Shown: in pieces, positions 1 through 6,317 of the stretch | How positions within the stretch are numbered: the first letter of the stretch is position 1 | Layout: every line of letters begins with the position of its first letter | NCBI GenBank assembly: GCA_026391695.1 | Contig: JAPLDP010000030.1 | Location: 1-32,778 of the forward strand | DNA length: 32,778 nt | Source: Bacteroidota bacterium | GTDB taxonomy: Bacteria; Bacteroidota; Bacteroidia; Bacteroidales; JAGONC01 | Reading direction: 5' to 3' | Translations under genes and position numbers: made by a program | The notes under the pieces: generated by a model | The model's database searches: none | The model's input: only the letters and a program-made list of their open reading frames with translations | What the model was told of the DNA's origin: nothing

Positions 1-140
1 TCACCAAAGTCCTCACCCGCATCCCGGATCAATCCATCCAACGCCTGGAGGAACTGCTTCCGCATAATCTGAAATAAAATCGCCCGGAAATAAAACTAAT
101 TTTGCATTACCGGTCAATATGCATCAGGCCGAAGGCTTAC
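1..140 (+). mobile_element. Right end of an IS66-like element, putative
   Basis: The transposase stop at 77 is followed by about 60 noncoding bases ending GAAGGCTTAC at 140. IS66-family terminal repeats characteristically begin GTAA, so a right end should finish TTAC, as here. If position 140 is the boundary, the next 8 bases (ATATAAAC) would be the target duplication, matching the usual 8 bp of the family. The left end is outside the window, so neither the inverted repeat pair nor the duplication can be confirmed. Confidence 0.4.
3..77 (+). CDS. IS66-family transposase, C-terminal end only (partial)
   Basis: The third frame is open from the window edge to a TAA at 75-77 and gives 24 residues starting TKVLTRIPDQSIQRLEELLP. 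This resembles the conserved C-terminal tail of IS66-family (TnpC) transposases, which usually reads WL.. VL.R(I/L)PD ... R..ELLP and ends a few residues later. The other two frames give no family-like peptide. The rest of the gene lies outside the window, so whether the element is intact cannot be judged. The call rests on a short motif and is therefore moderate. Confidence 0.6.
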   Translation, partial: TKVLTRIPDQSIQRLEELLPHNLK

Positions 141-169
141 ATATAAACCACAAAAAAAAGACCCAACCA

Positions 170-216
170 CCAATAAATAAGGCTTCGAATGGAGTCAGTT
201 CAACATGAAGCCTCAC
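170..216 (+). repeat. Cassette-boundary repeat, copy A
   Basis: Imperfect inverted repeat with arms AAGGCTTC (179-186) and GAAGCCTC (207-214) around a centre reading GAATGGAGTCAGTTCAACAT. It is clearly related to copies at about 2006 and 4880: all share CCAATAA, a TCG, a (G/C)AACA run and outer arms of 8 nt. Copy A precedes the FRG gene block. Function unknown. It could be a recombination site or the remnant of a small mobile element. Confidence 0.6.
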
Positions 217-899
217 CTATTAGTGGTAATTATTATTACCGACAACTGGCATGCAGCGTTATAAACATTTTATATGTATGGCCAAGCTCCTGCAGAACGA
301 GATCTCGTTTTGTAATATACATTTCTTCCGGCCTTTTCACTGAACAAAGTATAATCAATGCTTTAAATTTCTTTTCCTGGATATCAATCCGAATTTTCAA
401 ACATTTTAACTTATTCAGGACATAATTCGTCTGGAGGGAGCCTTATTTTCGTTCCTTTTCTGCACTTCACCCTAATACTTCTGAATTATCGACCATACCC
501 ATTTCCGGACACCCTTGTCAGTCTGCTGTCATTTTTCAAAGCCAGTGTTTCAGGAGCGCCTCACCTGGTTTCTTTGGATTCAGAAAAATACGGATGACAT
601 CTTTTGAAAAGATGACATCCTTGCTTTCAACAAATACCACCCAAAAAGAGCTAATAAAACAGAGGCGGCTTTCCGGAGAGGTACCTCTGTTTATCATGAA
701 AAAGACGATGCCATTTAAATTCCGGTTTATCAATTTCAAGGTTTGCACCATAAAGAATCCGTTGCTTTCATTTATATTAGGATTTTATAGATATAATTCG
801 TAATATTGCTGTTAGCAAATAGTTGGCAGCAATTTTGAGACGTGTTTCTAATTGGATAAGTAAAAAGAAATTCATTGAATTCCATAAAGAAAAATAATC
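217..899. other. Gene-poor AT-rich stretch with decayed coding remnants
   Basis: No convincing intact gene is seen. A minus-strand frame is open from about 438 down to a stop at about 229 and reads plausibly (it includes EMYITKRDLVLQELGHTYKM), but it has no good start and no recognisable family. A second minus-strand frame ends at 536 with LNPKKPGEALLKHWL, matching the end of the relic at 5012-5236. The plus-strand open frame from 189 starts inside the boundary repeat and has low-complexity, non-protein-like content. No clear promoter was found for the gene at 900. Confidence 0.5.
442..583. repeat. 142-bp direct repeat, copy 1
   Basis: This stretch aligns without large gaps to 4924-5065. Blocks such as ATTTCCGGACAC, TTGTCAGTCTGCTGTC and TTTCTTTGGATTCAG are shared, and overall identity is roughly 75-80 percent by eye. 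In copy 2 the sequence directly follows a boundary repeat. In copy 1 about 225 bases separate it from boundary repeat A. The minus strand carries the end of a decayed reading frame in both copies. Confidence 0.75.
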
Positions 900-1940
900 A
901 TGCTACCTATTTATAAGGATAAAGTATTGCATTCTGAAACTGGTTATTTAGAATGCAAAATTGAAATATTACAGGATTTCATTGATATATTAAAAGATAA
1001 CAACAATTTTCATGGTTTCCAGTTTAGAGGTCAGGAATTTAAATCCTATAATCTTGAACCGACTATATTACGGTCATATAAAGGGGAACGTGTTAGTGTT
1101 GAAAAATATCAGAGATATGTAGAAAGGCACTACAGAAGTTTCATTTCATCGTTAAGAGGTAGGTTTAATGAACATTTTAATGCAGAAAGAGACAAATATG
1201 AAATATGGGCACTTGGGCAACATTATGGTCTAAACACACCTTTACTTGACTGGACAGCTTCTCCATGGGTTGCACTTTATTTTGCATTTCGAGAAGAACG
1301 GTTTGTAAAGATTGGGAGAACTGATACAAAAAAGGAAATACATAAAAAGATTGATAGTATCTCAGAAGATAGAGCCGTATATTTCTTAAATACTAAAAAA
1401 ATTATCGACAGTTATTATTTTCAAATTAGGTACTATTTTTTAGAATGTCATAAAAACAATAGTATATCTTATCCAATCCAAGCAATTGGAGAGTATGATA
1501 AGAGGTTTTTAGAATCGATACAATCAAGTTCAATTGAAAGTGCCCAGAAAATTATTGATGTTTATGAGGAATATGGAGAGAATGTTGTTGGCATTTCGGA
1601 TTACACAAAAAGATGTTGTGAATATTCCATAAGAAAAGTTAACAATTATTTTCCAAAAATAGTAAGTCCAAATAAAGGATTCAATACACGATTAGTAAGC
1701 CAACGTGGGTTATTCACATATAGTCCTACACCAGATTCACTCGAAAAGGAATTGATGACGATATGGATGAATATGGAACACAATGAAAATATCCTGTTAA
1801 TAAAGCTATTGATTCCTGACATATTGCGGGAGGAAATTCTGGAAACATTATATGAAATGAATATTAATGACCTTTCTCTTTTTCCAGATATTCAAGGCGC
1901 ATGTACCTATGCCAATTGGAAATTGTATAGAAAAGATTAA
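900..1940 (+). CDS. FRG domain-containing protein
   Basis: A 346-residue protein with the two hallmarks of the FRG domain: an FRGQ motif at residues 42-45 and the block GQHYGLNTPLLDWTASPW at about 106-123, followed by VALYFAF. FRG-domain proteins are common in defence islands and on mobile elements. Their biochemical activity is not well established, and no catalytic claim is made here. The rest of the protein is unassigned. No signal peptide or membrane segment is apparent. The gene stands alone between boundary repeats A and B and is very AT-rich compared with the housekeeping genes downstream, which suggests horizontal acquisition. The ATG at 900 is the first in frame. There is no strong ribosome-binding sequence, which is usual in Bacteroidota. 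Confidence 0.85.
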   Translation: MLPIYKDKVLHSETGYLECKIEILQDFIDILKDNNNFHGFQFRGQEFKSYNLEPTILRSYKGERVSVEKYQRYVERHYRSFISSLRGRFNEHFNAERDKYEIWALGQHYGLNTPLLDWTASPWVALYFAFREERFVKIGRTDTKKEIHKKIDSISEDRAVYFLNTKKIIDSYYFQIRYYFLECHKNNSISYPIQAIGEYDKRFLESIQSSSIESAQKIIDVYEEYGENVVGISDYTKRCCEYSIRKVNNYFPKIVSPNKGFNTRLVSQRGLFTYSPTPDSLEKELMTIWMNMEHNENILLIKLLIPDILREEILETLYEMNINDLSLFPDIQGACTYANWKLYRKD

Positions 1941-2005
1941 CTATTAAAGAACATAAATAATCATTAATGATTGTATTGAGATGGAAATTTGCAAAAAAAC
2001 TGCTG

Positions 2006-2052
2006 CCAATAAATAAGGCATCGTGTGGCGTTAGCCCAACAAGAAGCTTTAT
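2006..2052 (+). repeat. Cassette-boundary repeat, copy B
   Basis: Related to copies A and D: CCAATAAATAAGGC, then a centre containing GGCGTTAGCCCAACA, then GAAGCTTTAT. The centre has a small inner hairpin (GGC-GTTA-GCC). The motif GCCCAAC fits the RYYYAAC core of integron attC sites, but a matching GTTRRRY partner at a suitable distance was not found. It lies 66 nt after the FRG gene stop and 46 nt before the next gene. Confidence 0.65.
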
Positions 2053-2097
2053 GTATTAGGTGAAATATTTTATTATTAACCATTAAATCCAAAACTT

Positions 2098-2625
2098 ATG
2101 ACGTTGTTACAAATTGATTCACTAAAAAATTTGGGTAGTAACCCTAGTTTTTGGGATAATTTTATTTGGCCCCTTTCCGTATTGATTGCTGCTGGTATCG
2201 GCGGTTTAATATGGAATTTTCTAATCCGAAAAAGGATAATAATTAAAATTCATTACAGCAATTCATATCGAGGAACCTTCAATGGGAATCATTATATTAT
2301 TTTGAACACAAAGATAATTAATGAAAAATCCAGCGCTATTAATATAGAAATTAGTGCTAGTAATATGTCGAATATTAGAAATGGGATTACCATAATGACT
2401 CAAGGTGGGAGAATGTCTGATGGACCAATACTTATCCCTGCTCCAATTCAAATAATTAACAATGTATTGTTTCCACCTATCAATATTCCTGCAGAAAGTA
2501 ATAAAACAGGAAATATCGTAATTGAAATTCAATCGGAGCTTTTAGAAGAAATAAAAGTGAGGTTTAACTATTTAAACAAAGGTAAAACTAAAACGATAAA
2601 GATCAGGATGTTACAGTGCAAATAA
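2098..2625 (+). CDS. Hypothetical single-pass membrane protein
   Basis: A 175-residue protein that I do not recognise. Residues about 23-43 (including WPLSVLIAAGIGGLIWNFLI) form one predicted membrane helix, followed by a positively charged RKR stop-transfer stretch, so the remaining 130 residues are probably cytoplasmic. That part is rich in Ile, Asn and Lys with alternating hydrophobic residues, as in a beta-sandwich-like domain. It sits alone between boundary repeat B and the attC-like sequence, with codon and base use like the FRG gene. By its company a defence-associated or effector role is possible, but nothing in the sequence shows one. Confidence 0.6.
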   Translation: MTLLQIDSLKNLGSNPSFWDNFIWPLSVLIAAGIGGLIWNFLIRKRIIIKIHYSNSYRGTFNGNHYIILNTKIINEKSSAINIEISASNMSNIRNGITIMTQGGRMSDGPILIPAPIQIINNVLFPPINIPAESNKTGNIVIEIQSELLEEIKVRFNYLNKGKTKTIKIRMLQCK

Positions 2626-2639
2626 TTCAATAAAATAAT

Positions 2640-2815
2640 GCACCTAACAAGCTGGTCGCCGAGCAATGCGGAATTTGTCCGTAAGGAAAGCTGGACGGAG
2701 CTAAAAACATGATTACGAAATAATAATAAAATCTTATAAATCCGGCACTGCGGCTGCTAGACGGGGAGTCAGTGCTAATGGATAGGCGACATTGCCACCA
2801 TCAAACGACAAGTAA
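2640..2815 (+). other. attC-like recombination sequence, putative
   Basis: A 176-bp noncoding stretch starting 15 nt after the upstream stop. It opens GCACCTAACAAGCTGGTCGCC, where ACCTAAC fits the RYYYAAC core of integron cassettes, and it closes near GGCGACATTGCCACC, which is partly complementary to the opening. Inside are shorter complementary pairs, such as GCACTG at 2745-2750 with CAGTGC at 2770-2775. The layout (complementary ends, local stems, directly after a stop codon) recalls attC sites, but the expected GTTRRRY end was not found and the length exceeds the usual 60-140 bp. Confidence 0.35.
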
Positions 2816-2821
2816 AAACTT

Positions 2822-4177
2822 ATGAACTTTCTGCTGGGACAGCCCGACATTTTGACTAAATTTGAACAAAAGAAAATAGCTTTGAAAACTCATCATAAAA
2901 TAATAATCGGAGACAGCAGACACATGACTGAATTGCCTGACAATTCCATGCATCTAATTATTACTTCGCCACCCTATTGGCAACTCAAGGACTACGGAAC
3001 AGGCAATCAAATTGGCTTCCACGACAGTTACGAAAACTACATTAACAACCTGAATTTGGTGTGGAAGGAGTGCTACAGAACTCTTCACAACGGGTGCAGG
3101 TTGTGTGTGAACATTGGCGACCAATTCGCCAGAGCAGTTTATTACGGACGTTACAAAGTCATCCCGATTCGTGAAGAAATAATCAAATTCTGTGAAAACA
3201 TCGGTTTTGACTATATGGGTGCAATTATTTGGCAAAAGGTAACTACTTCGAACACGACAGGTGGTGGCGTTCAAATGGGTTCATATCCATATCCGAGAAA
3301 CGGAATTTTGAAACTTGATTACGAGTTTATTTTGGTATTCAAAAAATTGGGAGATGCACCCAAACCGACAAAGGAACAAAAAGAACTTTCTCAAATGACC
3401 TCAGAAGAATGGAACACATATTTTGCAGGACATTGGAACTTTGCCGGTGCAAGACAAAACAACCACATCGCAATGTTCCCGGAAGAACTGCCAAGACGAC
3501 TTATTAAAATGTTCTCGTTTGTTGGAGAAACCGTACTTGACCCATTTGCAGGTAGCGGAACAACTGCTTTAGCAGCTAAAAACTTTGACAGGAATTCGGT
3601 TGGCTTTGAAATCAACCCTGGATTTATTCCAATCATCAAAGAAAAATTGGAAGTTCATCAAAAGGATTTGAACGGAACGACCTACGAATTTTTAAAACAA
3701 AAAGTTTTAATAACGGACTTTGAAAAAGAAATACAAAAACTTCCTTACATTTTCAAAGACCCTCATACTCTTGACAAGAAAATAGATGTAAAAAAATTGC
3801 AGTTCGGCTCTAGAATTGACATAGACAGTTCAACAAAAAGAGAAGAACTGTTTACTGTAAAAGAAGTTATCAGCCCTGAAAAAATCAGGTTGAGTAACGA
3901 CCTTACGATAAAACTTCTTGGCGTTAAAGAAGACCCTGTAATTAACGAAAAGGCGATATTGTTCCTCATTGATAAGACAAAAGGCAACCGAGTATTTCTG
4001 AAATACGACAATGTGAAATATGACAGTGAAAACAACTTGCTTTGCTATCTCTACTTGGAGAACAAAACATTTATTAATGCTCATTTAATCAAAAATGGTT
4101 TAGTACGAGTTGACAACGATTTGGATTATAAATACAAAGAAAAATTTCAAACATTATTACAAAACGCTAATGCCTGA
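2822..4177 (+). CDS. DNA methyltransferase (N4-C/N6-A type) with C-terminal SNase-like domain
   Basis: A 451-residue modification enzyme. The catalytic motif TSPPYW lies at residues 48-53 and the AdoMet-binding motif DPFAGSG at 240-246. The catalytic motif before the AdoMet motif is the order of beta-class amino-methyltransferases. TSPPYW is typical of N4-cytosine enzymes, but N6-adenine cannot be excluded. Residues about 343-450 resemble a staphylococcal-nuclease OB fold: an IRLSNDLTIKLLGV strand pair, RVFLKYD, CYLYLEN, then HLIKNGLVRV. The Arg, Glu and Arg expected in active nucleases are not evident, so this tail is probably structural or DNA-binding. The stop overlaps the start of the endonuclease gene by 8 nt, so the two form a restriction-modification unit. 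The ATG at 2822 is the only good start before TSPPYW. Confidence 0.88.
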   Translation: MNFLLGQPDILTKFEQKKIALKTHHKIIIGDSRHMTELPDNSMHLIITSPPYWQLKDYGTGNQIGFHDSYENYINNLNLVWKECYRTLHNGCRLCVNIGDQFARAVYYGRYKVIPIREEIIKFCENIGFDYMGAIIWQKVTTSNTTGGGVQMGSYPYPRNGILKLDYEFILVFKKLGDAPKPTKEQKELSQMTSEEWNTYFAGHWNFAGARQNNHIAMFPEELPRRLIKMFSFVGETVLDPFAGSGTTALAAKNFDRNSVGFEINPGFIPIIKEKLEVHQKDLNGTTYEFLKQKVLITDFEKEIQKLPYIFKDPHTLDKKIDVKKLQFGSRIDIDSSTKREELFTVKEVISPEKIRLSNDLTIKLLGVKEDPVINEKAILFLIDKTKGNRVFLKYDNVKYDSENNLLCYLYLENKTFINAHLIKNGLVRVDNDLDYKYKEKFQTLLQNANA

Positions 4178-4865
4178 ATATAAAAAGTACGCTAAAGATT
4201 TCGGTTCAAAAGAATTTTTACTGAACTACACAAACAGAAGATGGGGATTGACTAAAACAACCAAAGTTGGAGAGGTAATGTCCTTAATCCGACAATGCCA
4301 GCCAAAATCTTTTGTGCAATGGGAAACCTGGTATTTTGAAAATGCCGTAACAAATACAAAACAACCAATAAAAGTAAGCAAAGAAATTCTCACAGAACTT
4401 GGTGAACGGCTTTATTCTAAATTGAAAGAAACTGTCATTCCCCAAATAACAGAAGCCATCCGAACGTTGACGTTAGAGGATTGTATAGACTACATTTACG
4501 AACTGACGATTTACAGAACATATGATGGCTATCTAACAGAAAAATCTGTAGTTTTTGACAACCTTGCAAAAGTTTTCAAAAATGTTGTCTTTGAAGAATC
4601 AGATCCGCATTTAGACCATTCGGGTGACATTGATTTTATAGGTAAGATTAACGATAAGGCGTTTGGTTTACAAATTAAGCCCGTGACAGCCAATGCAAAT
4701 CTTGGAAATTATAACATTTCAGCAAGAATGCAAAACAGCTTTAAAGATTTTCAGGAAAAGTATGGCGGACAAGTTTTCATCGTTTATAGCATTGACGAGA
4801 AAATAATGAACATGGATATTTTTGATAAAATAGCAACTGAAATAGAACGGCTTTCAGAACTCTGA
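4170..4865 (+). CDS. MjaI-type type II restriction endonuclease
   Basis: A 231-residue protein resembling the MjaI restriction endonuclease family, whose founding member cuts CTAG. A PD-(D/E)xK-like centre is visible: GDIDFIG at residues 152-158 (Asp153 and Asp155), then GLQIKP at 166-171 with Lys170, so the motif is D...QxK. The start at 4170 is chosen because its ATG overlaps the methyltransferase stop by 8 nt, suggesting translational coupling. The frame is open upstream to 4110, but that part overlaps the methyltransferase gene and does not look like family sequence. Family membership predicts CTAG specificity for both enzymes. This is an inference, and the recognition residues are not known to me. 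Boundary repeat D begins 14 nt after the stop. Confidence 0.75.
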   Translation: MPEYKKYAKDFGSKEFLLNYTNRRWGLTKTTKVGEVMSLIRQCQPKSFVQWETWYFENAVTNTKQPIKVSKEILTELGERLYSKLKETVIPQITEAIRTLTLEDCIDYIYELTIYRTYDGYLTEKSVVFDNLAKVFKNVVFEESDPHLDHSGDIDFIGKINDKAFGLQIKPVTANANLGNYNISARMQNSFKDFQEKYGGQVFIVYSIDEKIMNMDIFDKIATEIERLSEL

Positions 4866-4879
4866 CAAAAGCCACATAT

Positions 4880-4927
4880 CGCCAATAATAAAGTCTTCGA
4901 GTGGCGTCAGCCCAACATGAAGTCTTA
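4880..4927 (+). repeat. Cassette-boundary repeat, copy D
   Basis: CGCCAATAATAAAGTCTTC, then a centre with GTGGCGTCAGCCCAACAT, then GAAGTCTTATT. It is very close to copy B in the centre and to copy A in the CATGAAG segment. The arms AAGTCTTC and GAAGTCTT pair imperfectly. It lies directly after the endonuclease gene and directly before the second copy of the 142-bp repeat. Confidence 0.65.
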
Positions 4928-5065
4928 TTCTCGTTGTTCTTCCGCACCTCACCCTCATATTTTTGTATAACCGGCCATACCCCATTTCCGGACACACTTG
5001 TCAGTCTGCTGTCATTTTTCAAAATCAACTTGTATTAGGGCCTCCCCTATTTTCTTTGGATTCAG
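4924..5065. repeat. 142-bp direct repeat, copy 2
   Basis: Partner of 442-583, in the same orientation. Together with boundary repeats A and D, the two copies frame the FRG, membrane-protein and restriction-modification block as a composite direct repeat about 4.5 kb apart. Confidence 0.75.
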
Positions 5066-5236
5066 TTTGATCTTTGGGAGGGTCTCAATATAGCTCTGGA
5101 TCATGGCGTACTGCAGGAAATGTGTAGCATCTTCCCTGATTGCCGGCCGGTCATAATACTCCTGGAGGGACTGTTCCTCAAGTGAAACGACTTGGAATTC
5201 CTGGTTTTCATGGTGCAGCTACTCTACCTCTCCCAT
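5012..5236 (-). pseudogene. Decayed gene remnant, C-terminal part of unknown protein
   Basis: On the minus strand a frame runs from an ATG at 5236 to a TGA at 5012-5014, broken by an in-frame TAG after five codons. The following 68 residues are protein-like, with an acidic helix containing EEQSLQEYYDRPAIREDATH and ending LNPKKIGEALIQVDFEK. The same ending, in altered form, occurs at the stop at 536 in the other repeat copy, so both are probably relics of one gene family carried by the repeat. I do not recognise the family. It could be part of a transposase or accessory protein. Confidence 0.4.
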
Positions 5237-5261
5237 ATTAAACCATATATTCAGATGGGAC

Positions 5262-5488
5262 GCTCCTCCGGAGCTTTTAAATTATATGTATCCACGTTTT
5301 CTATTGACGGGGGGCCCCTCCGGGGCCGGTAATATGCCCCAAATTAATATCGTGAACAATGGACTCTGGAGTAGCCCTTCATTCCGAGGTAGACAATCAA
5401 ACAGGATTTAAGCATCAACAATGGGCTCCGGAGGAGCCCGCCGTCTGTAAACAATGAAGGTTGTAATCATCATAAGCTCCGGAGGAGC
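5262..5488. repeat. Cluster of GC-rich palindromes with GGA/TCC triloops
   Basis: Four short hairpins lie in AT-rich noncoding DNA: GCTCCTCCGGAGC (5262-5274), GGCCCCTCCGGGGCC (5313-5327), GGGCTCCGGAGGAGCCC (5423-5439) and GCTCCGGAGGAGC (5476-5488). All have a triloop reading TCC or GGA. A degenerate fifth copy lies near 5361-5376. Two copies are preceded by AACAATGG. They look like dispersed REP-like elements and may fold in RNA from either strand. The stretch 5505-5560 also carries a degenerate CTCCGTG repeat ending CTCTGTGGTTAAA. No gene is seen in 5237-5652. Confidence 0.7.
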
Positions 5489-5613
5489 AGCCTAAAAATC
5501 TGAAAACCTCCGTGTGCCTCCGTGAAACCTCCGTGCTCCTCTGTGGTTAAAGACCAATCACATACCTGAAACTTTCAAAAGGAAGGACAAAAAAAATGAA
5601 TAAACTAATATAT

Positions 5614-5640
5614 TTTGTAAATATAATTTATATTTGCAAA
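5614..5640 (+). promoter_or_regulatory. Promoter -7 box inside an inverted-repeat operator for the TA pair
   Basis: TATATTTGC at 5629-5637 fits the Bacteroidota -7 box TAnnTTTGC and lies 16 nt before the antitoxin ATG. It forms the right arm of an inverted repeat: TTTGTAAATATA (5614-5625) pairs with TATATTTGCAAA (5629-5640) at 11 of 12 positions across a 3-nt spacer. Ribbon-helix-helix antitoxins typically repress their own promoter by binding such repeats, so this is the likely operator. A -33 TTG at standard spacing is not obvious. Confidence 0.55.
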
Positions 5641-5652
5641 TAAAAAATAAAT

Positions 5653-5895
5653 ATGAAAAATACTCTGACTTATACTAGCACTCTTCCAAAAGAAATAATC
5701 CAAATGATAGATTATTATGCCCGGAAACTCAAAATCCCCAAGAATAAAATCATTGAAAACGCCCTGGCTACATACTTTGAAAAACTGAAAAAAGCCGAAT
5801 ATGTGCAATCCTTCAGGAATGCTAATAATAAAGTGGAAATGACAGATATGGCTGAAGAAGGGCTGGAAGATTATCTTAAACTGATTGAAGAATGA
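5653..5895 (+). CDS. Ribbon-helix-helix antitoxin
   Basis: An 80-residue protein with the pattern of a CopG/MetJ-type ribbon-helix-helix domain in its first 45 residues: a short strand (LTYTSTLP), helix EIIQMIDYYARKLK, turn IPKN, then helix KIIENALATYFEKLKK. The acidic C-terminal tail (EMTDMAEEGLEDYLKLIEE) is the part that usually wraps the toxin. It overlaps the toxin gene by 4 nt (ATGA), the usual antitoxin-first order. An inverted repeat over its promoter suggests autoregulation. Confidence 0.85.
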   Translation: MKNTLTYTSTLPKEIIQMIDYYARKLKIPKNKIIENALATYFEKLKKAEYVQSFRNANNKVEMTDMAEEGLEDYLKLIEE

Positions 5896-6224
5896 GGCAG
5901 AAGGATATTTATCTGGTCAATCTCAACCCATCAATGGGGAGTGAGCAACGCGGGTTAAGGCCGGGAGTGATCATAAGCGGGAACGCCATGAATGATAATT
6001 TCAACATCTGCATCGTATGCCCCATAAGCTCAAAGATAAAGAATTATAAAGGCTGTCTAGTCCTAAAGAAAAATGCGGCAAATGGACTTGACCAGGATTC
6101 AGAGATCATCACTTTCCAGGTGAGAGCTATATCCAAAGACAGGCTTATTCAGAAAATCGGTGAAATTACCAGTGACGAGCTGGCGGTGATAAAAAAAGGT
6201 CTGATGGAGATTATGACGTATTAA
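5892..6224 (+). CDS. MazF/PemK-family endoribonuclease toxin
   Basis: A 110-residue protein with the MazF/PemK signature near the N-terminus: KDIYLVNLNPSMGSEQRGLRPGVIIS at residues 4-29 (conserved G-SEQRG-RP), then VCPISSK at about 42-48, which supplies the conserved serine, and FQVRAISKDRL at about 79-89. Members cleave mRNA, often at short specific sequences, and are neutralised by the partner antitoxin. Length is normal for the family, and the catalytic Arg and Ser/Thr positions appear intact, so the toxin is probably active. Target sequence cannot be predicted. Confidence 0.9.
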   Translation: MRQKDIYLVNLNPSMGSEQRGLRPGVIISGNAMNDNFNICIVCPISSKIKNYKGCLVLKKNAANGLDQDSEIITFQVRAISKDRLIQKIGEITSDELAVIKKGLMEIMTY

Positions 6225-6289
6225 TTATATTCTAGTTTTTCTGTTAACAAGAGGATTTAATTACTTATCATCTGAACAGTGTAAAATAT

Positions 6290-6297
6290 TACTTTTG
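6290..6297 (+). promoter_or_regulatory. Candidate -7 box for the helicase gene
   Basis: TACTTTTG fits TAnnTTTG and lies 20 nt before the GTG start at 6318. No clear TTTG is found about 20 nt upstream, so the call is tentative. Confidence 0.3.
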
Positions 6298-6317
6298 TCT
6301 GGCTTAACAAATAACCA

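Noticed and set aside
189-425. 78-codon plus-strand open frame
   Set aside because: It begins inside the boundary repeat, lacks a promoter and has no protein-like conservation pattern. The minus strand reads better here.
4110-4169. Upstream extension of the endonuclease gene
   Set aside because: These 20 codons overlap the methyltransferase gene in another frame and read like chance sequence. The ATG at 4170 with an 8-nt overlap is the natural start.
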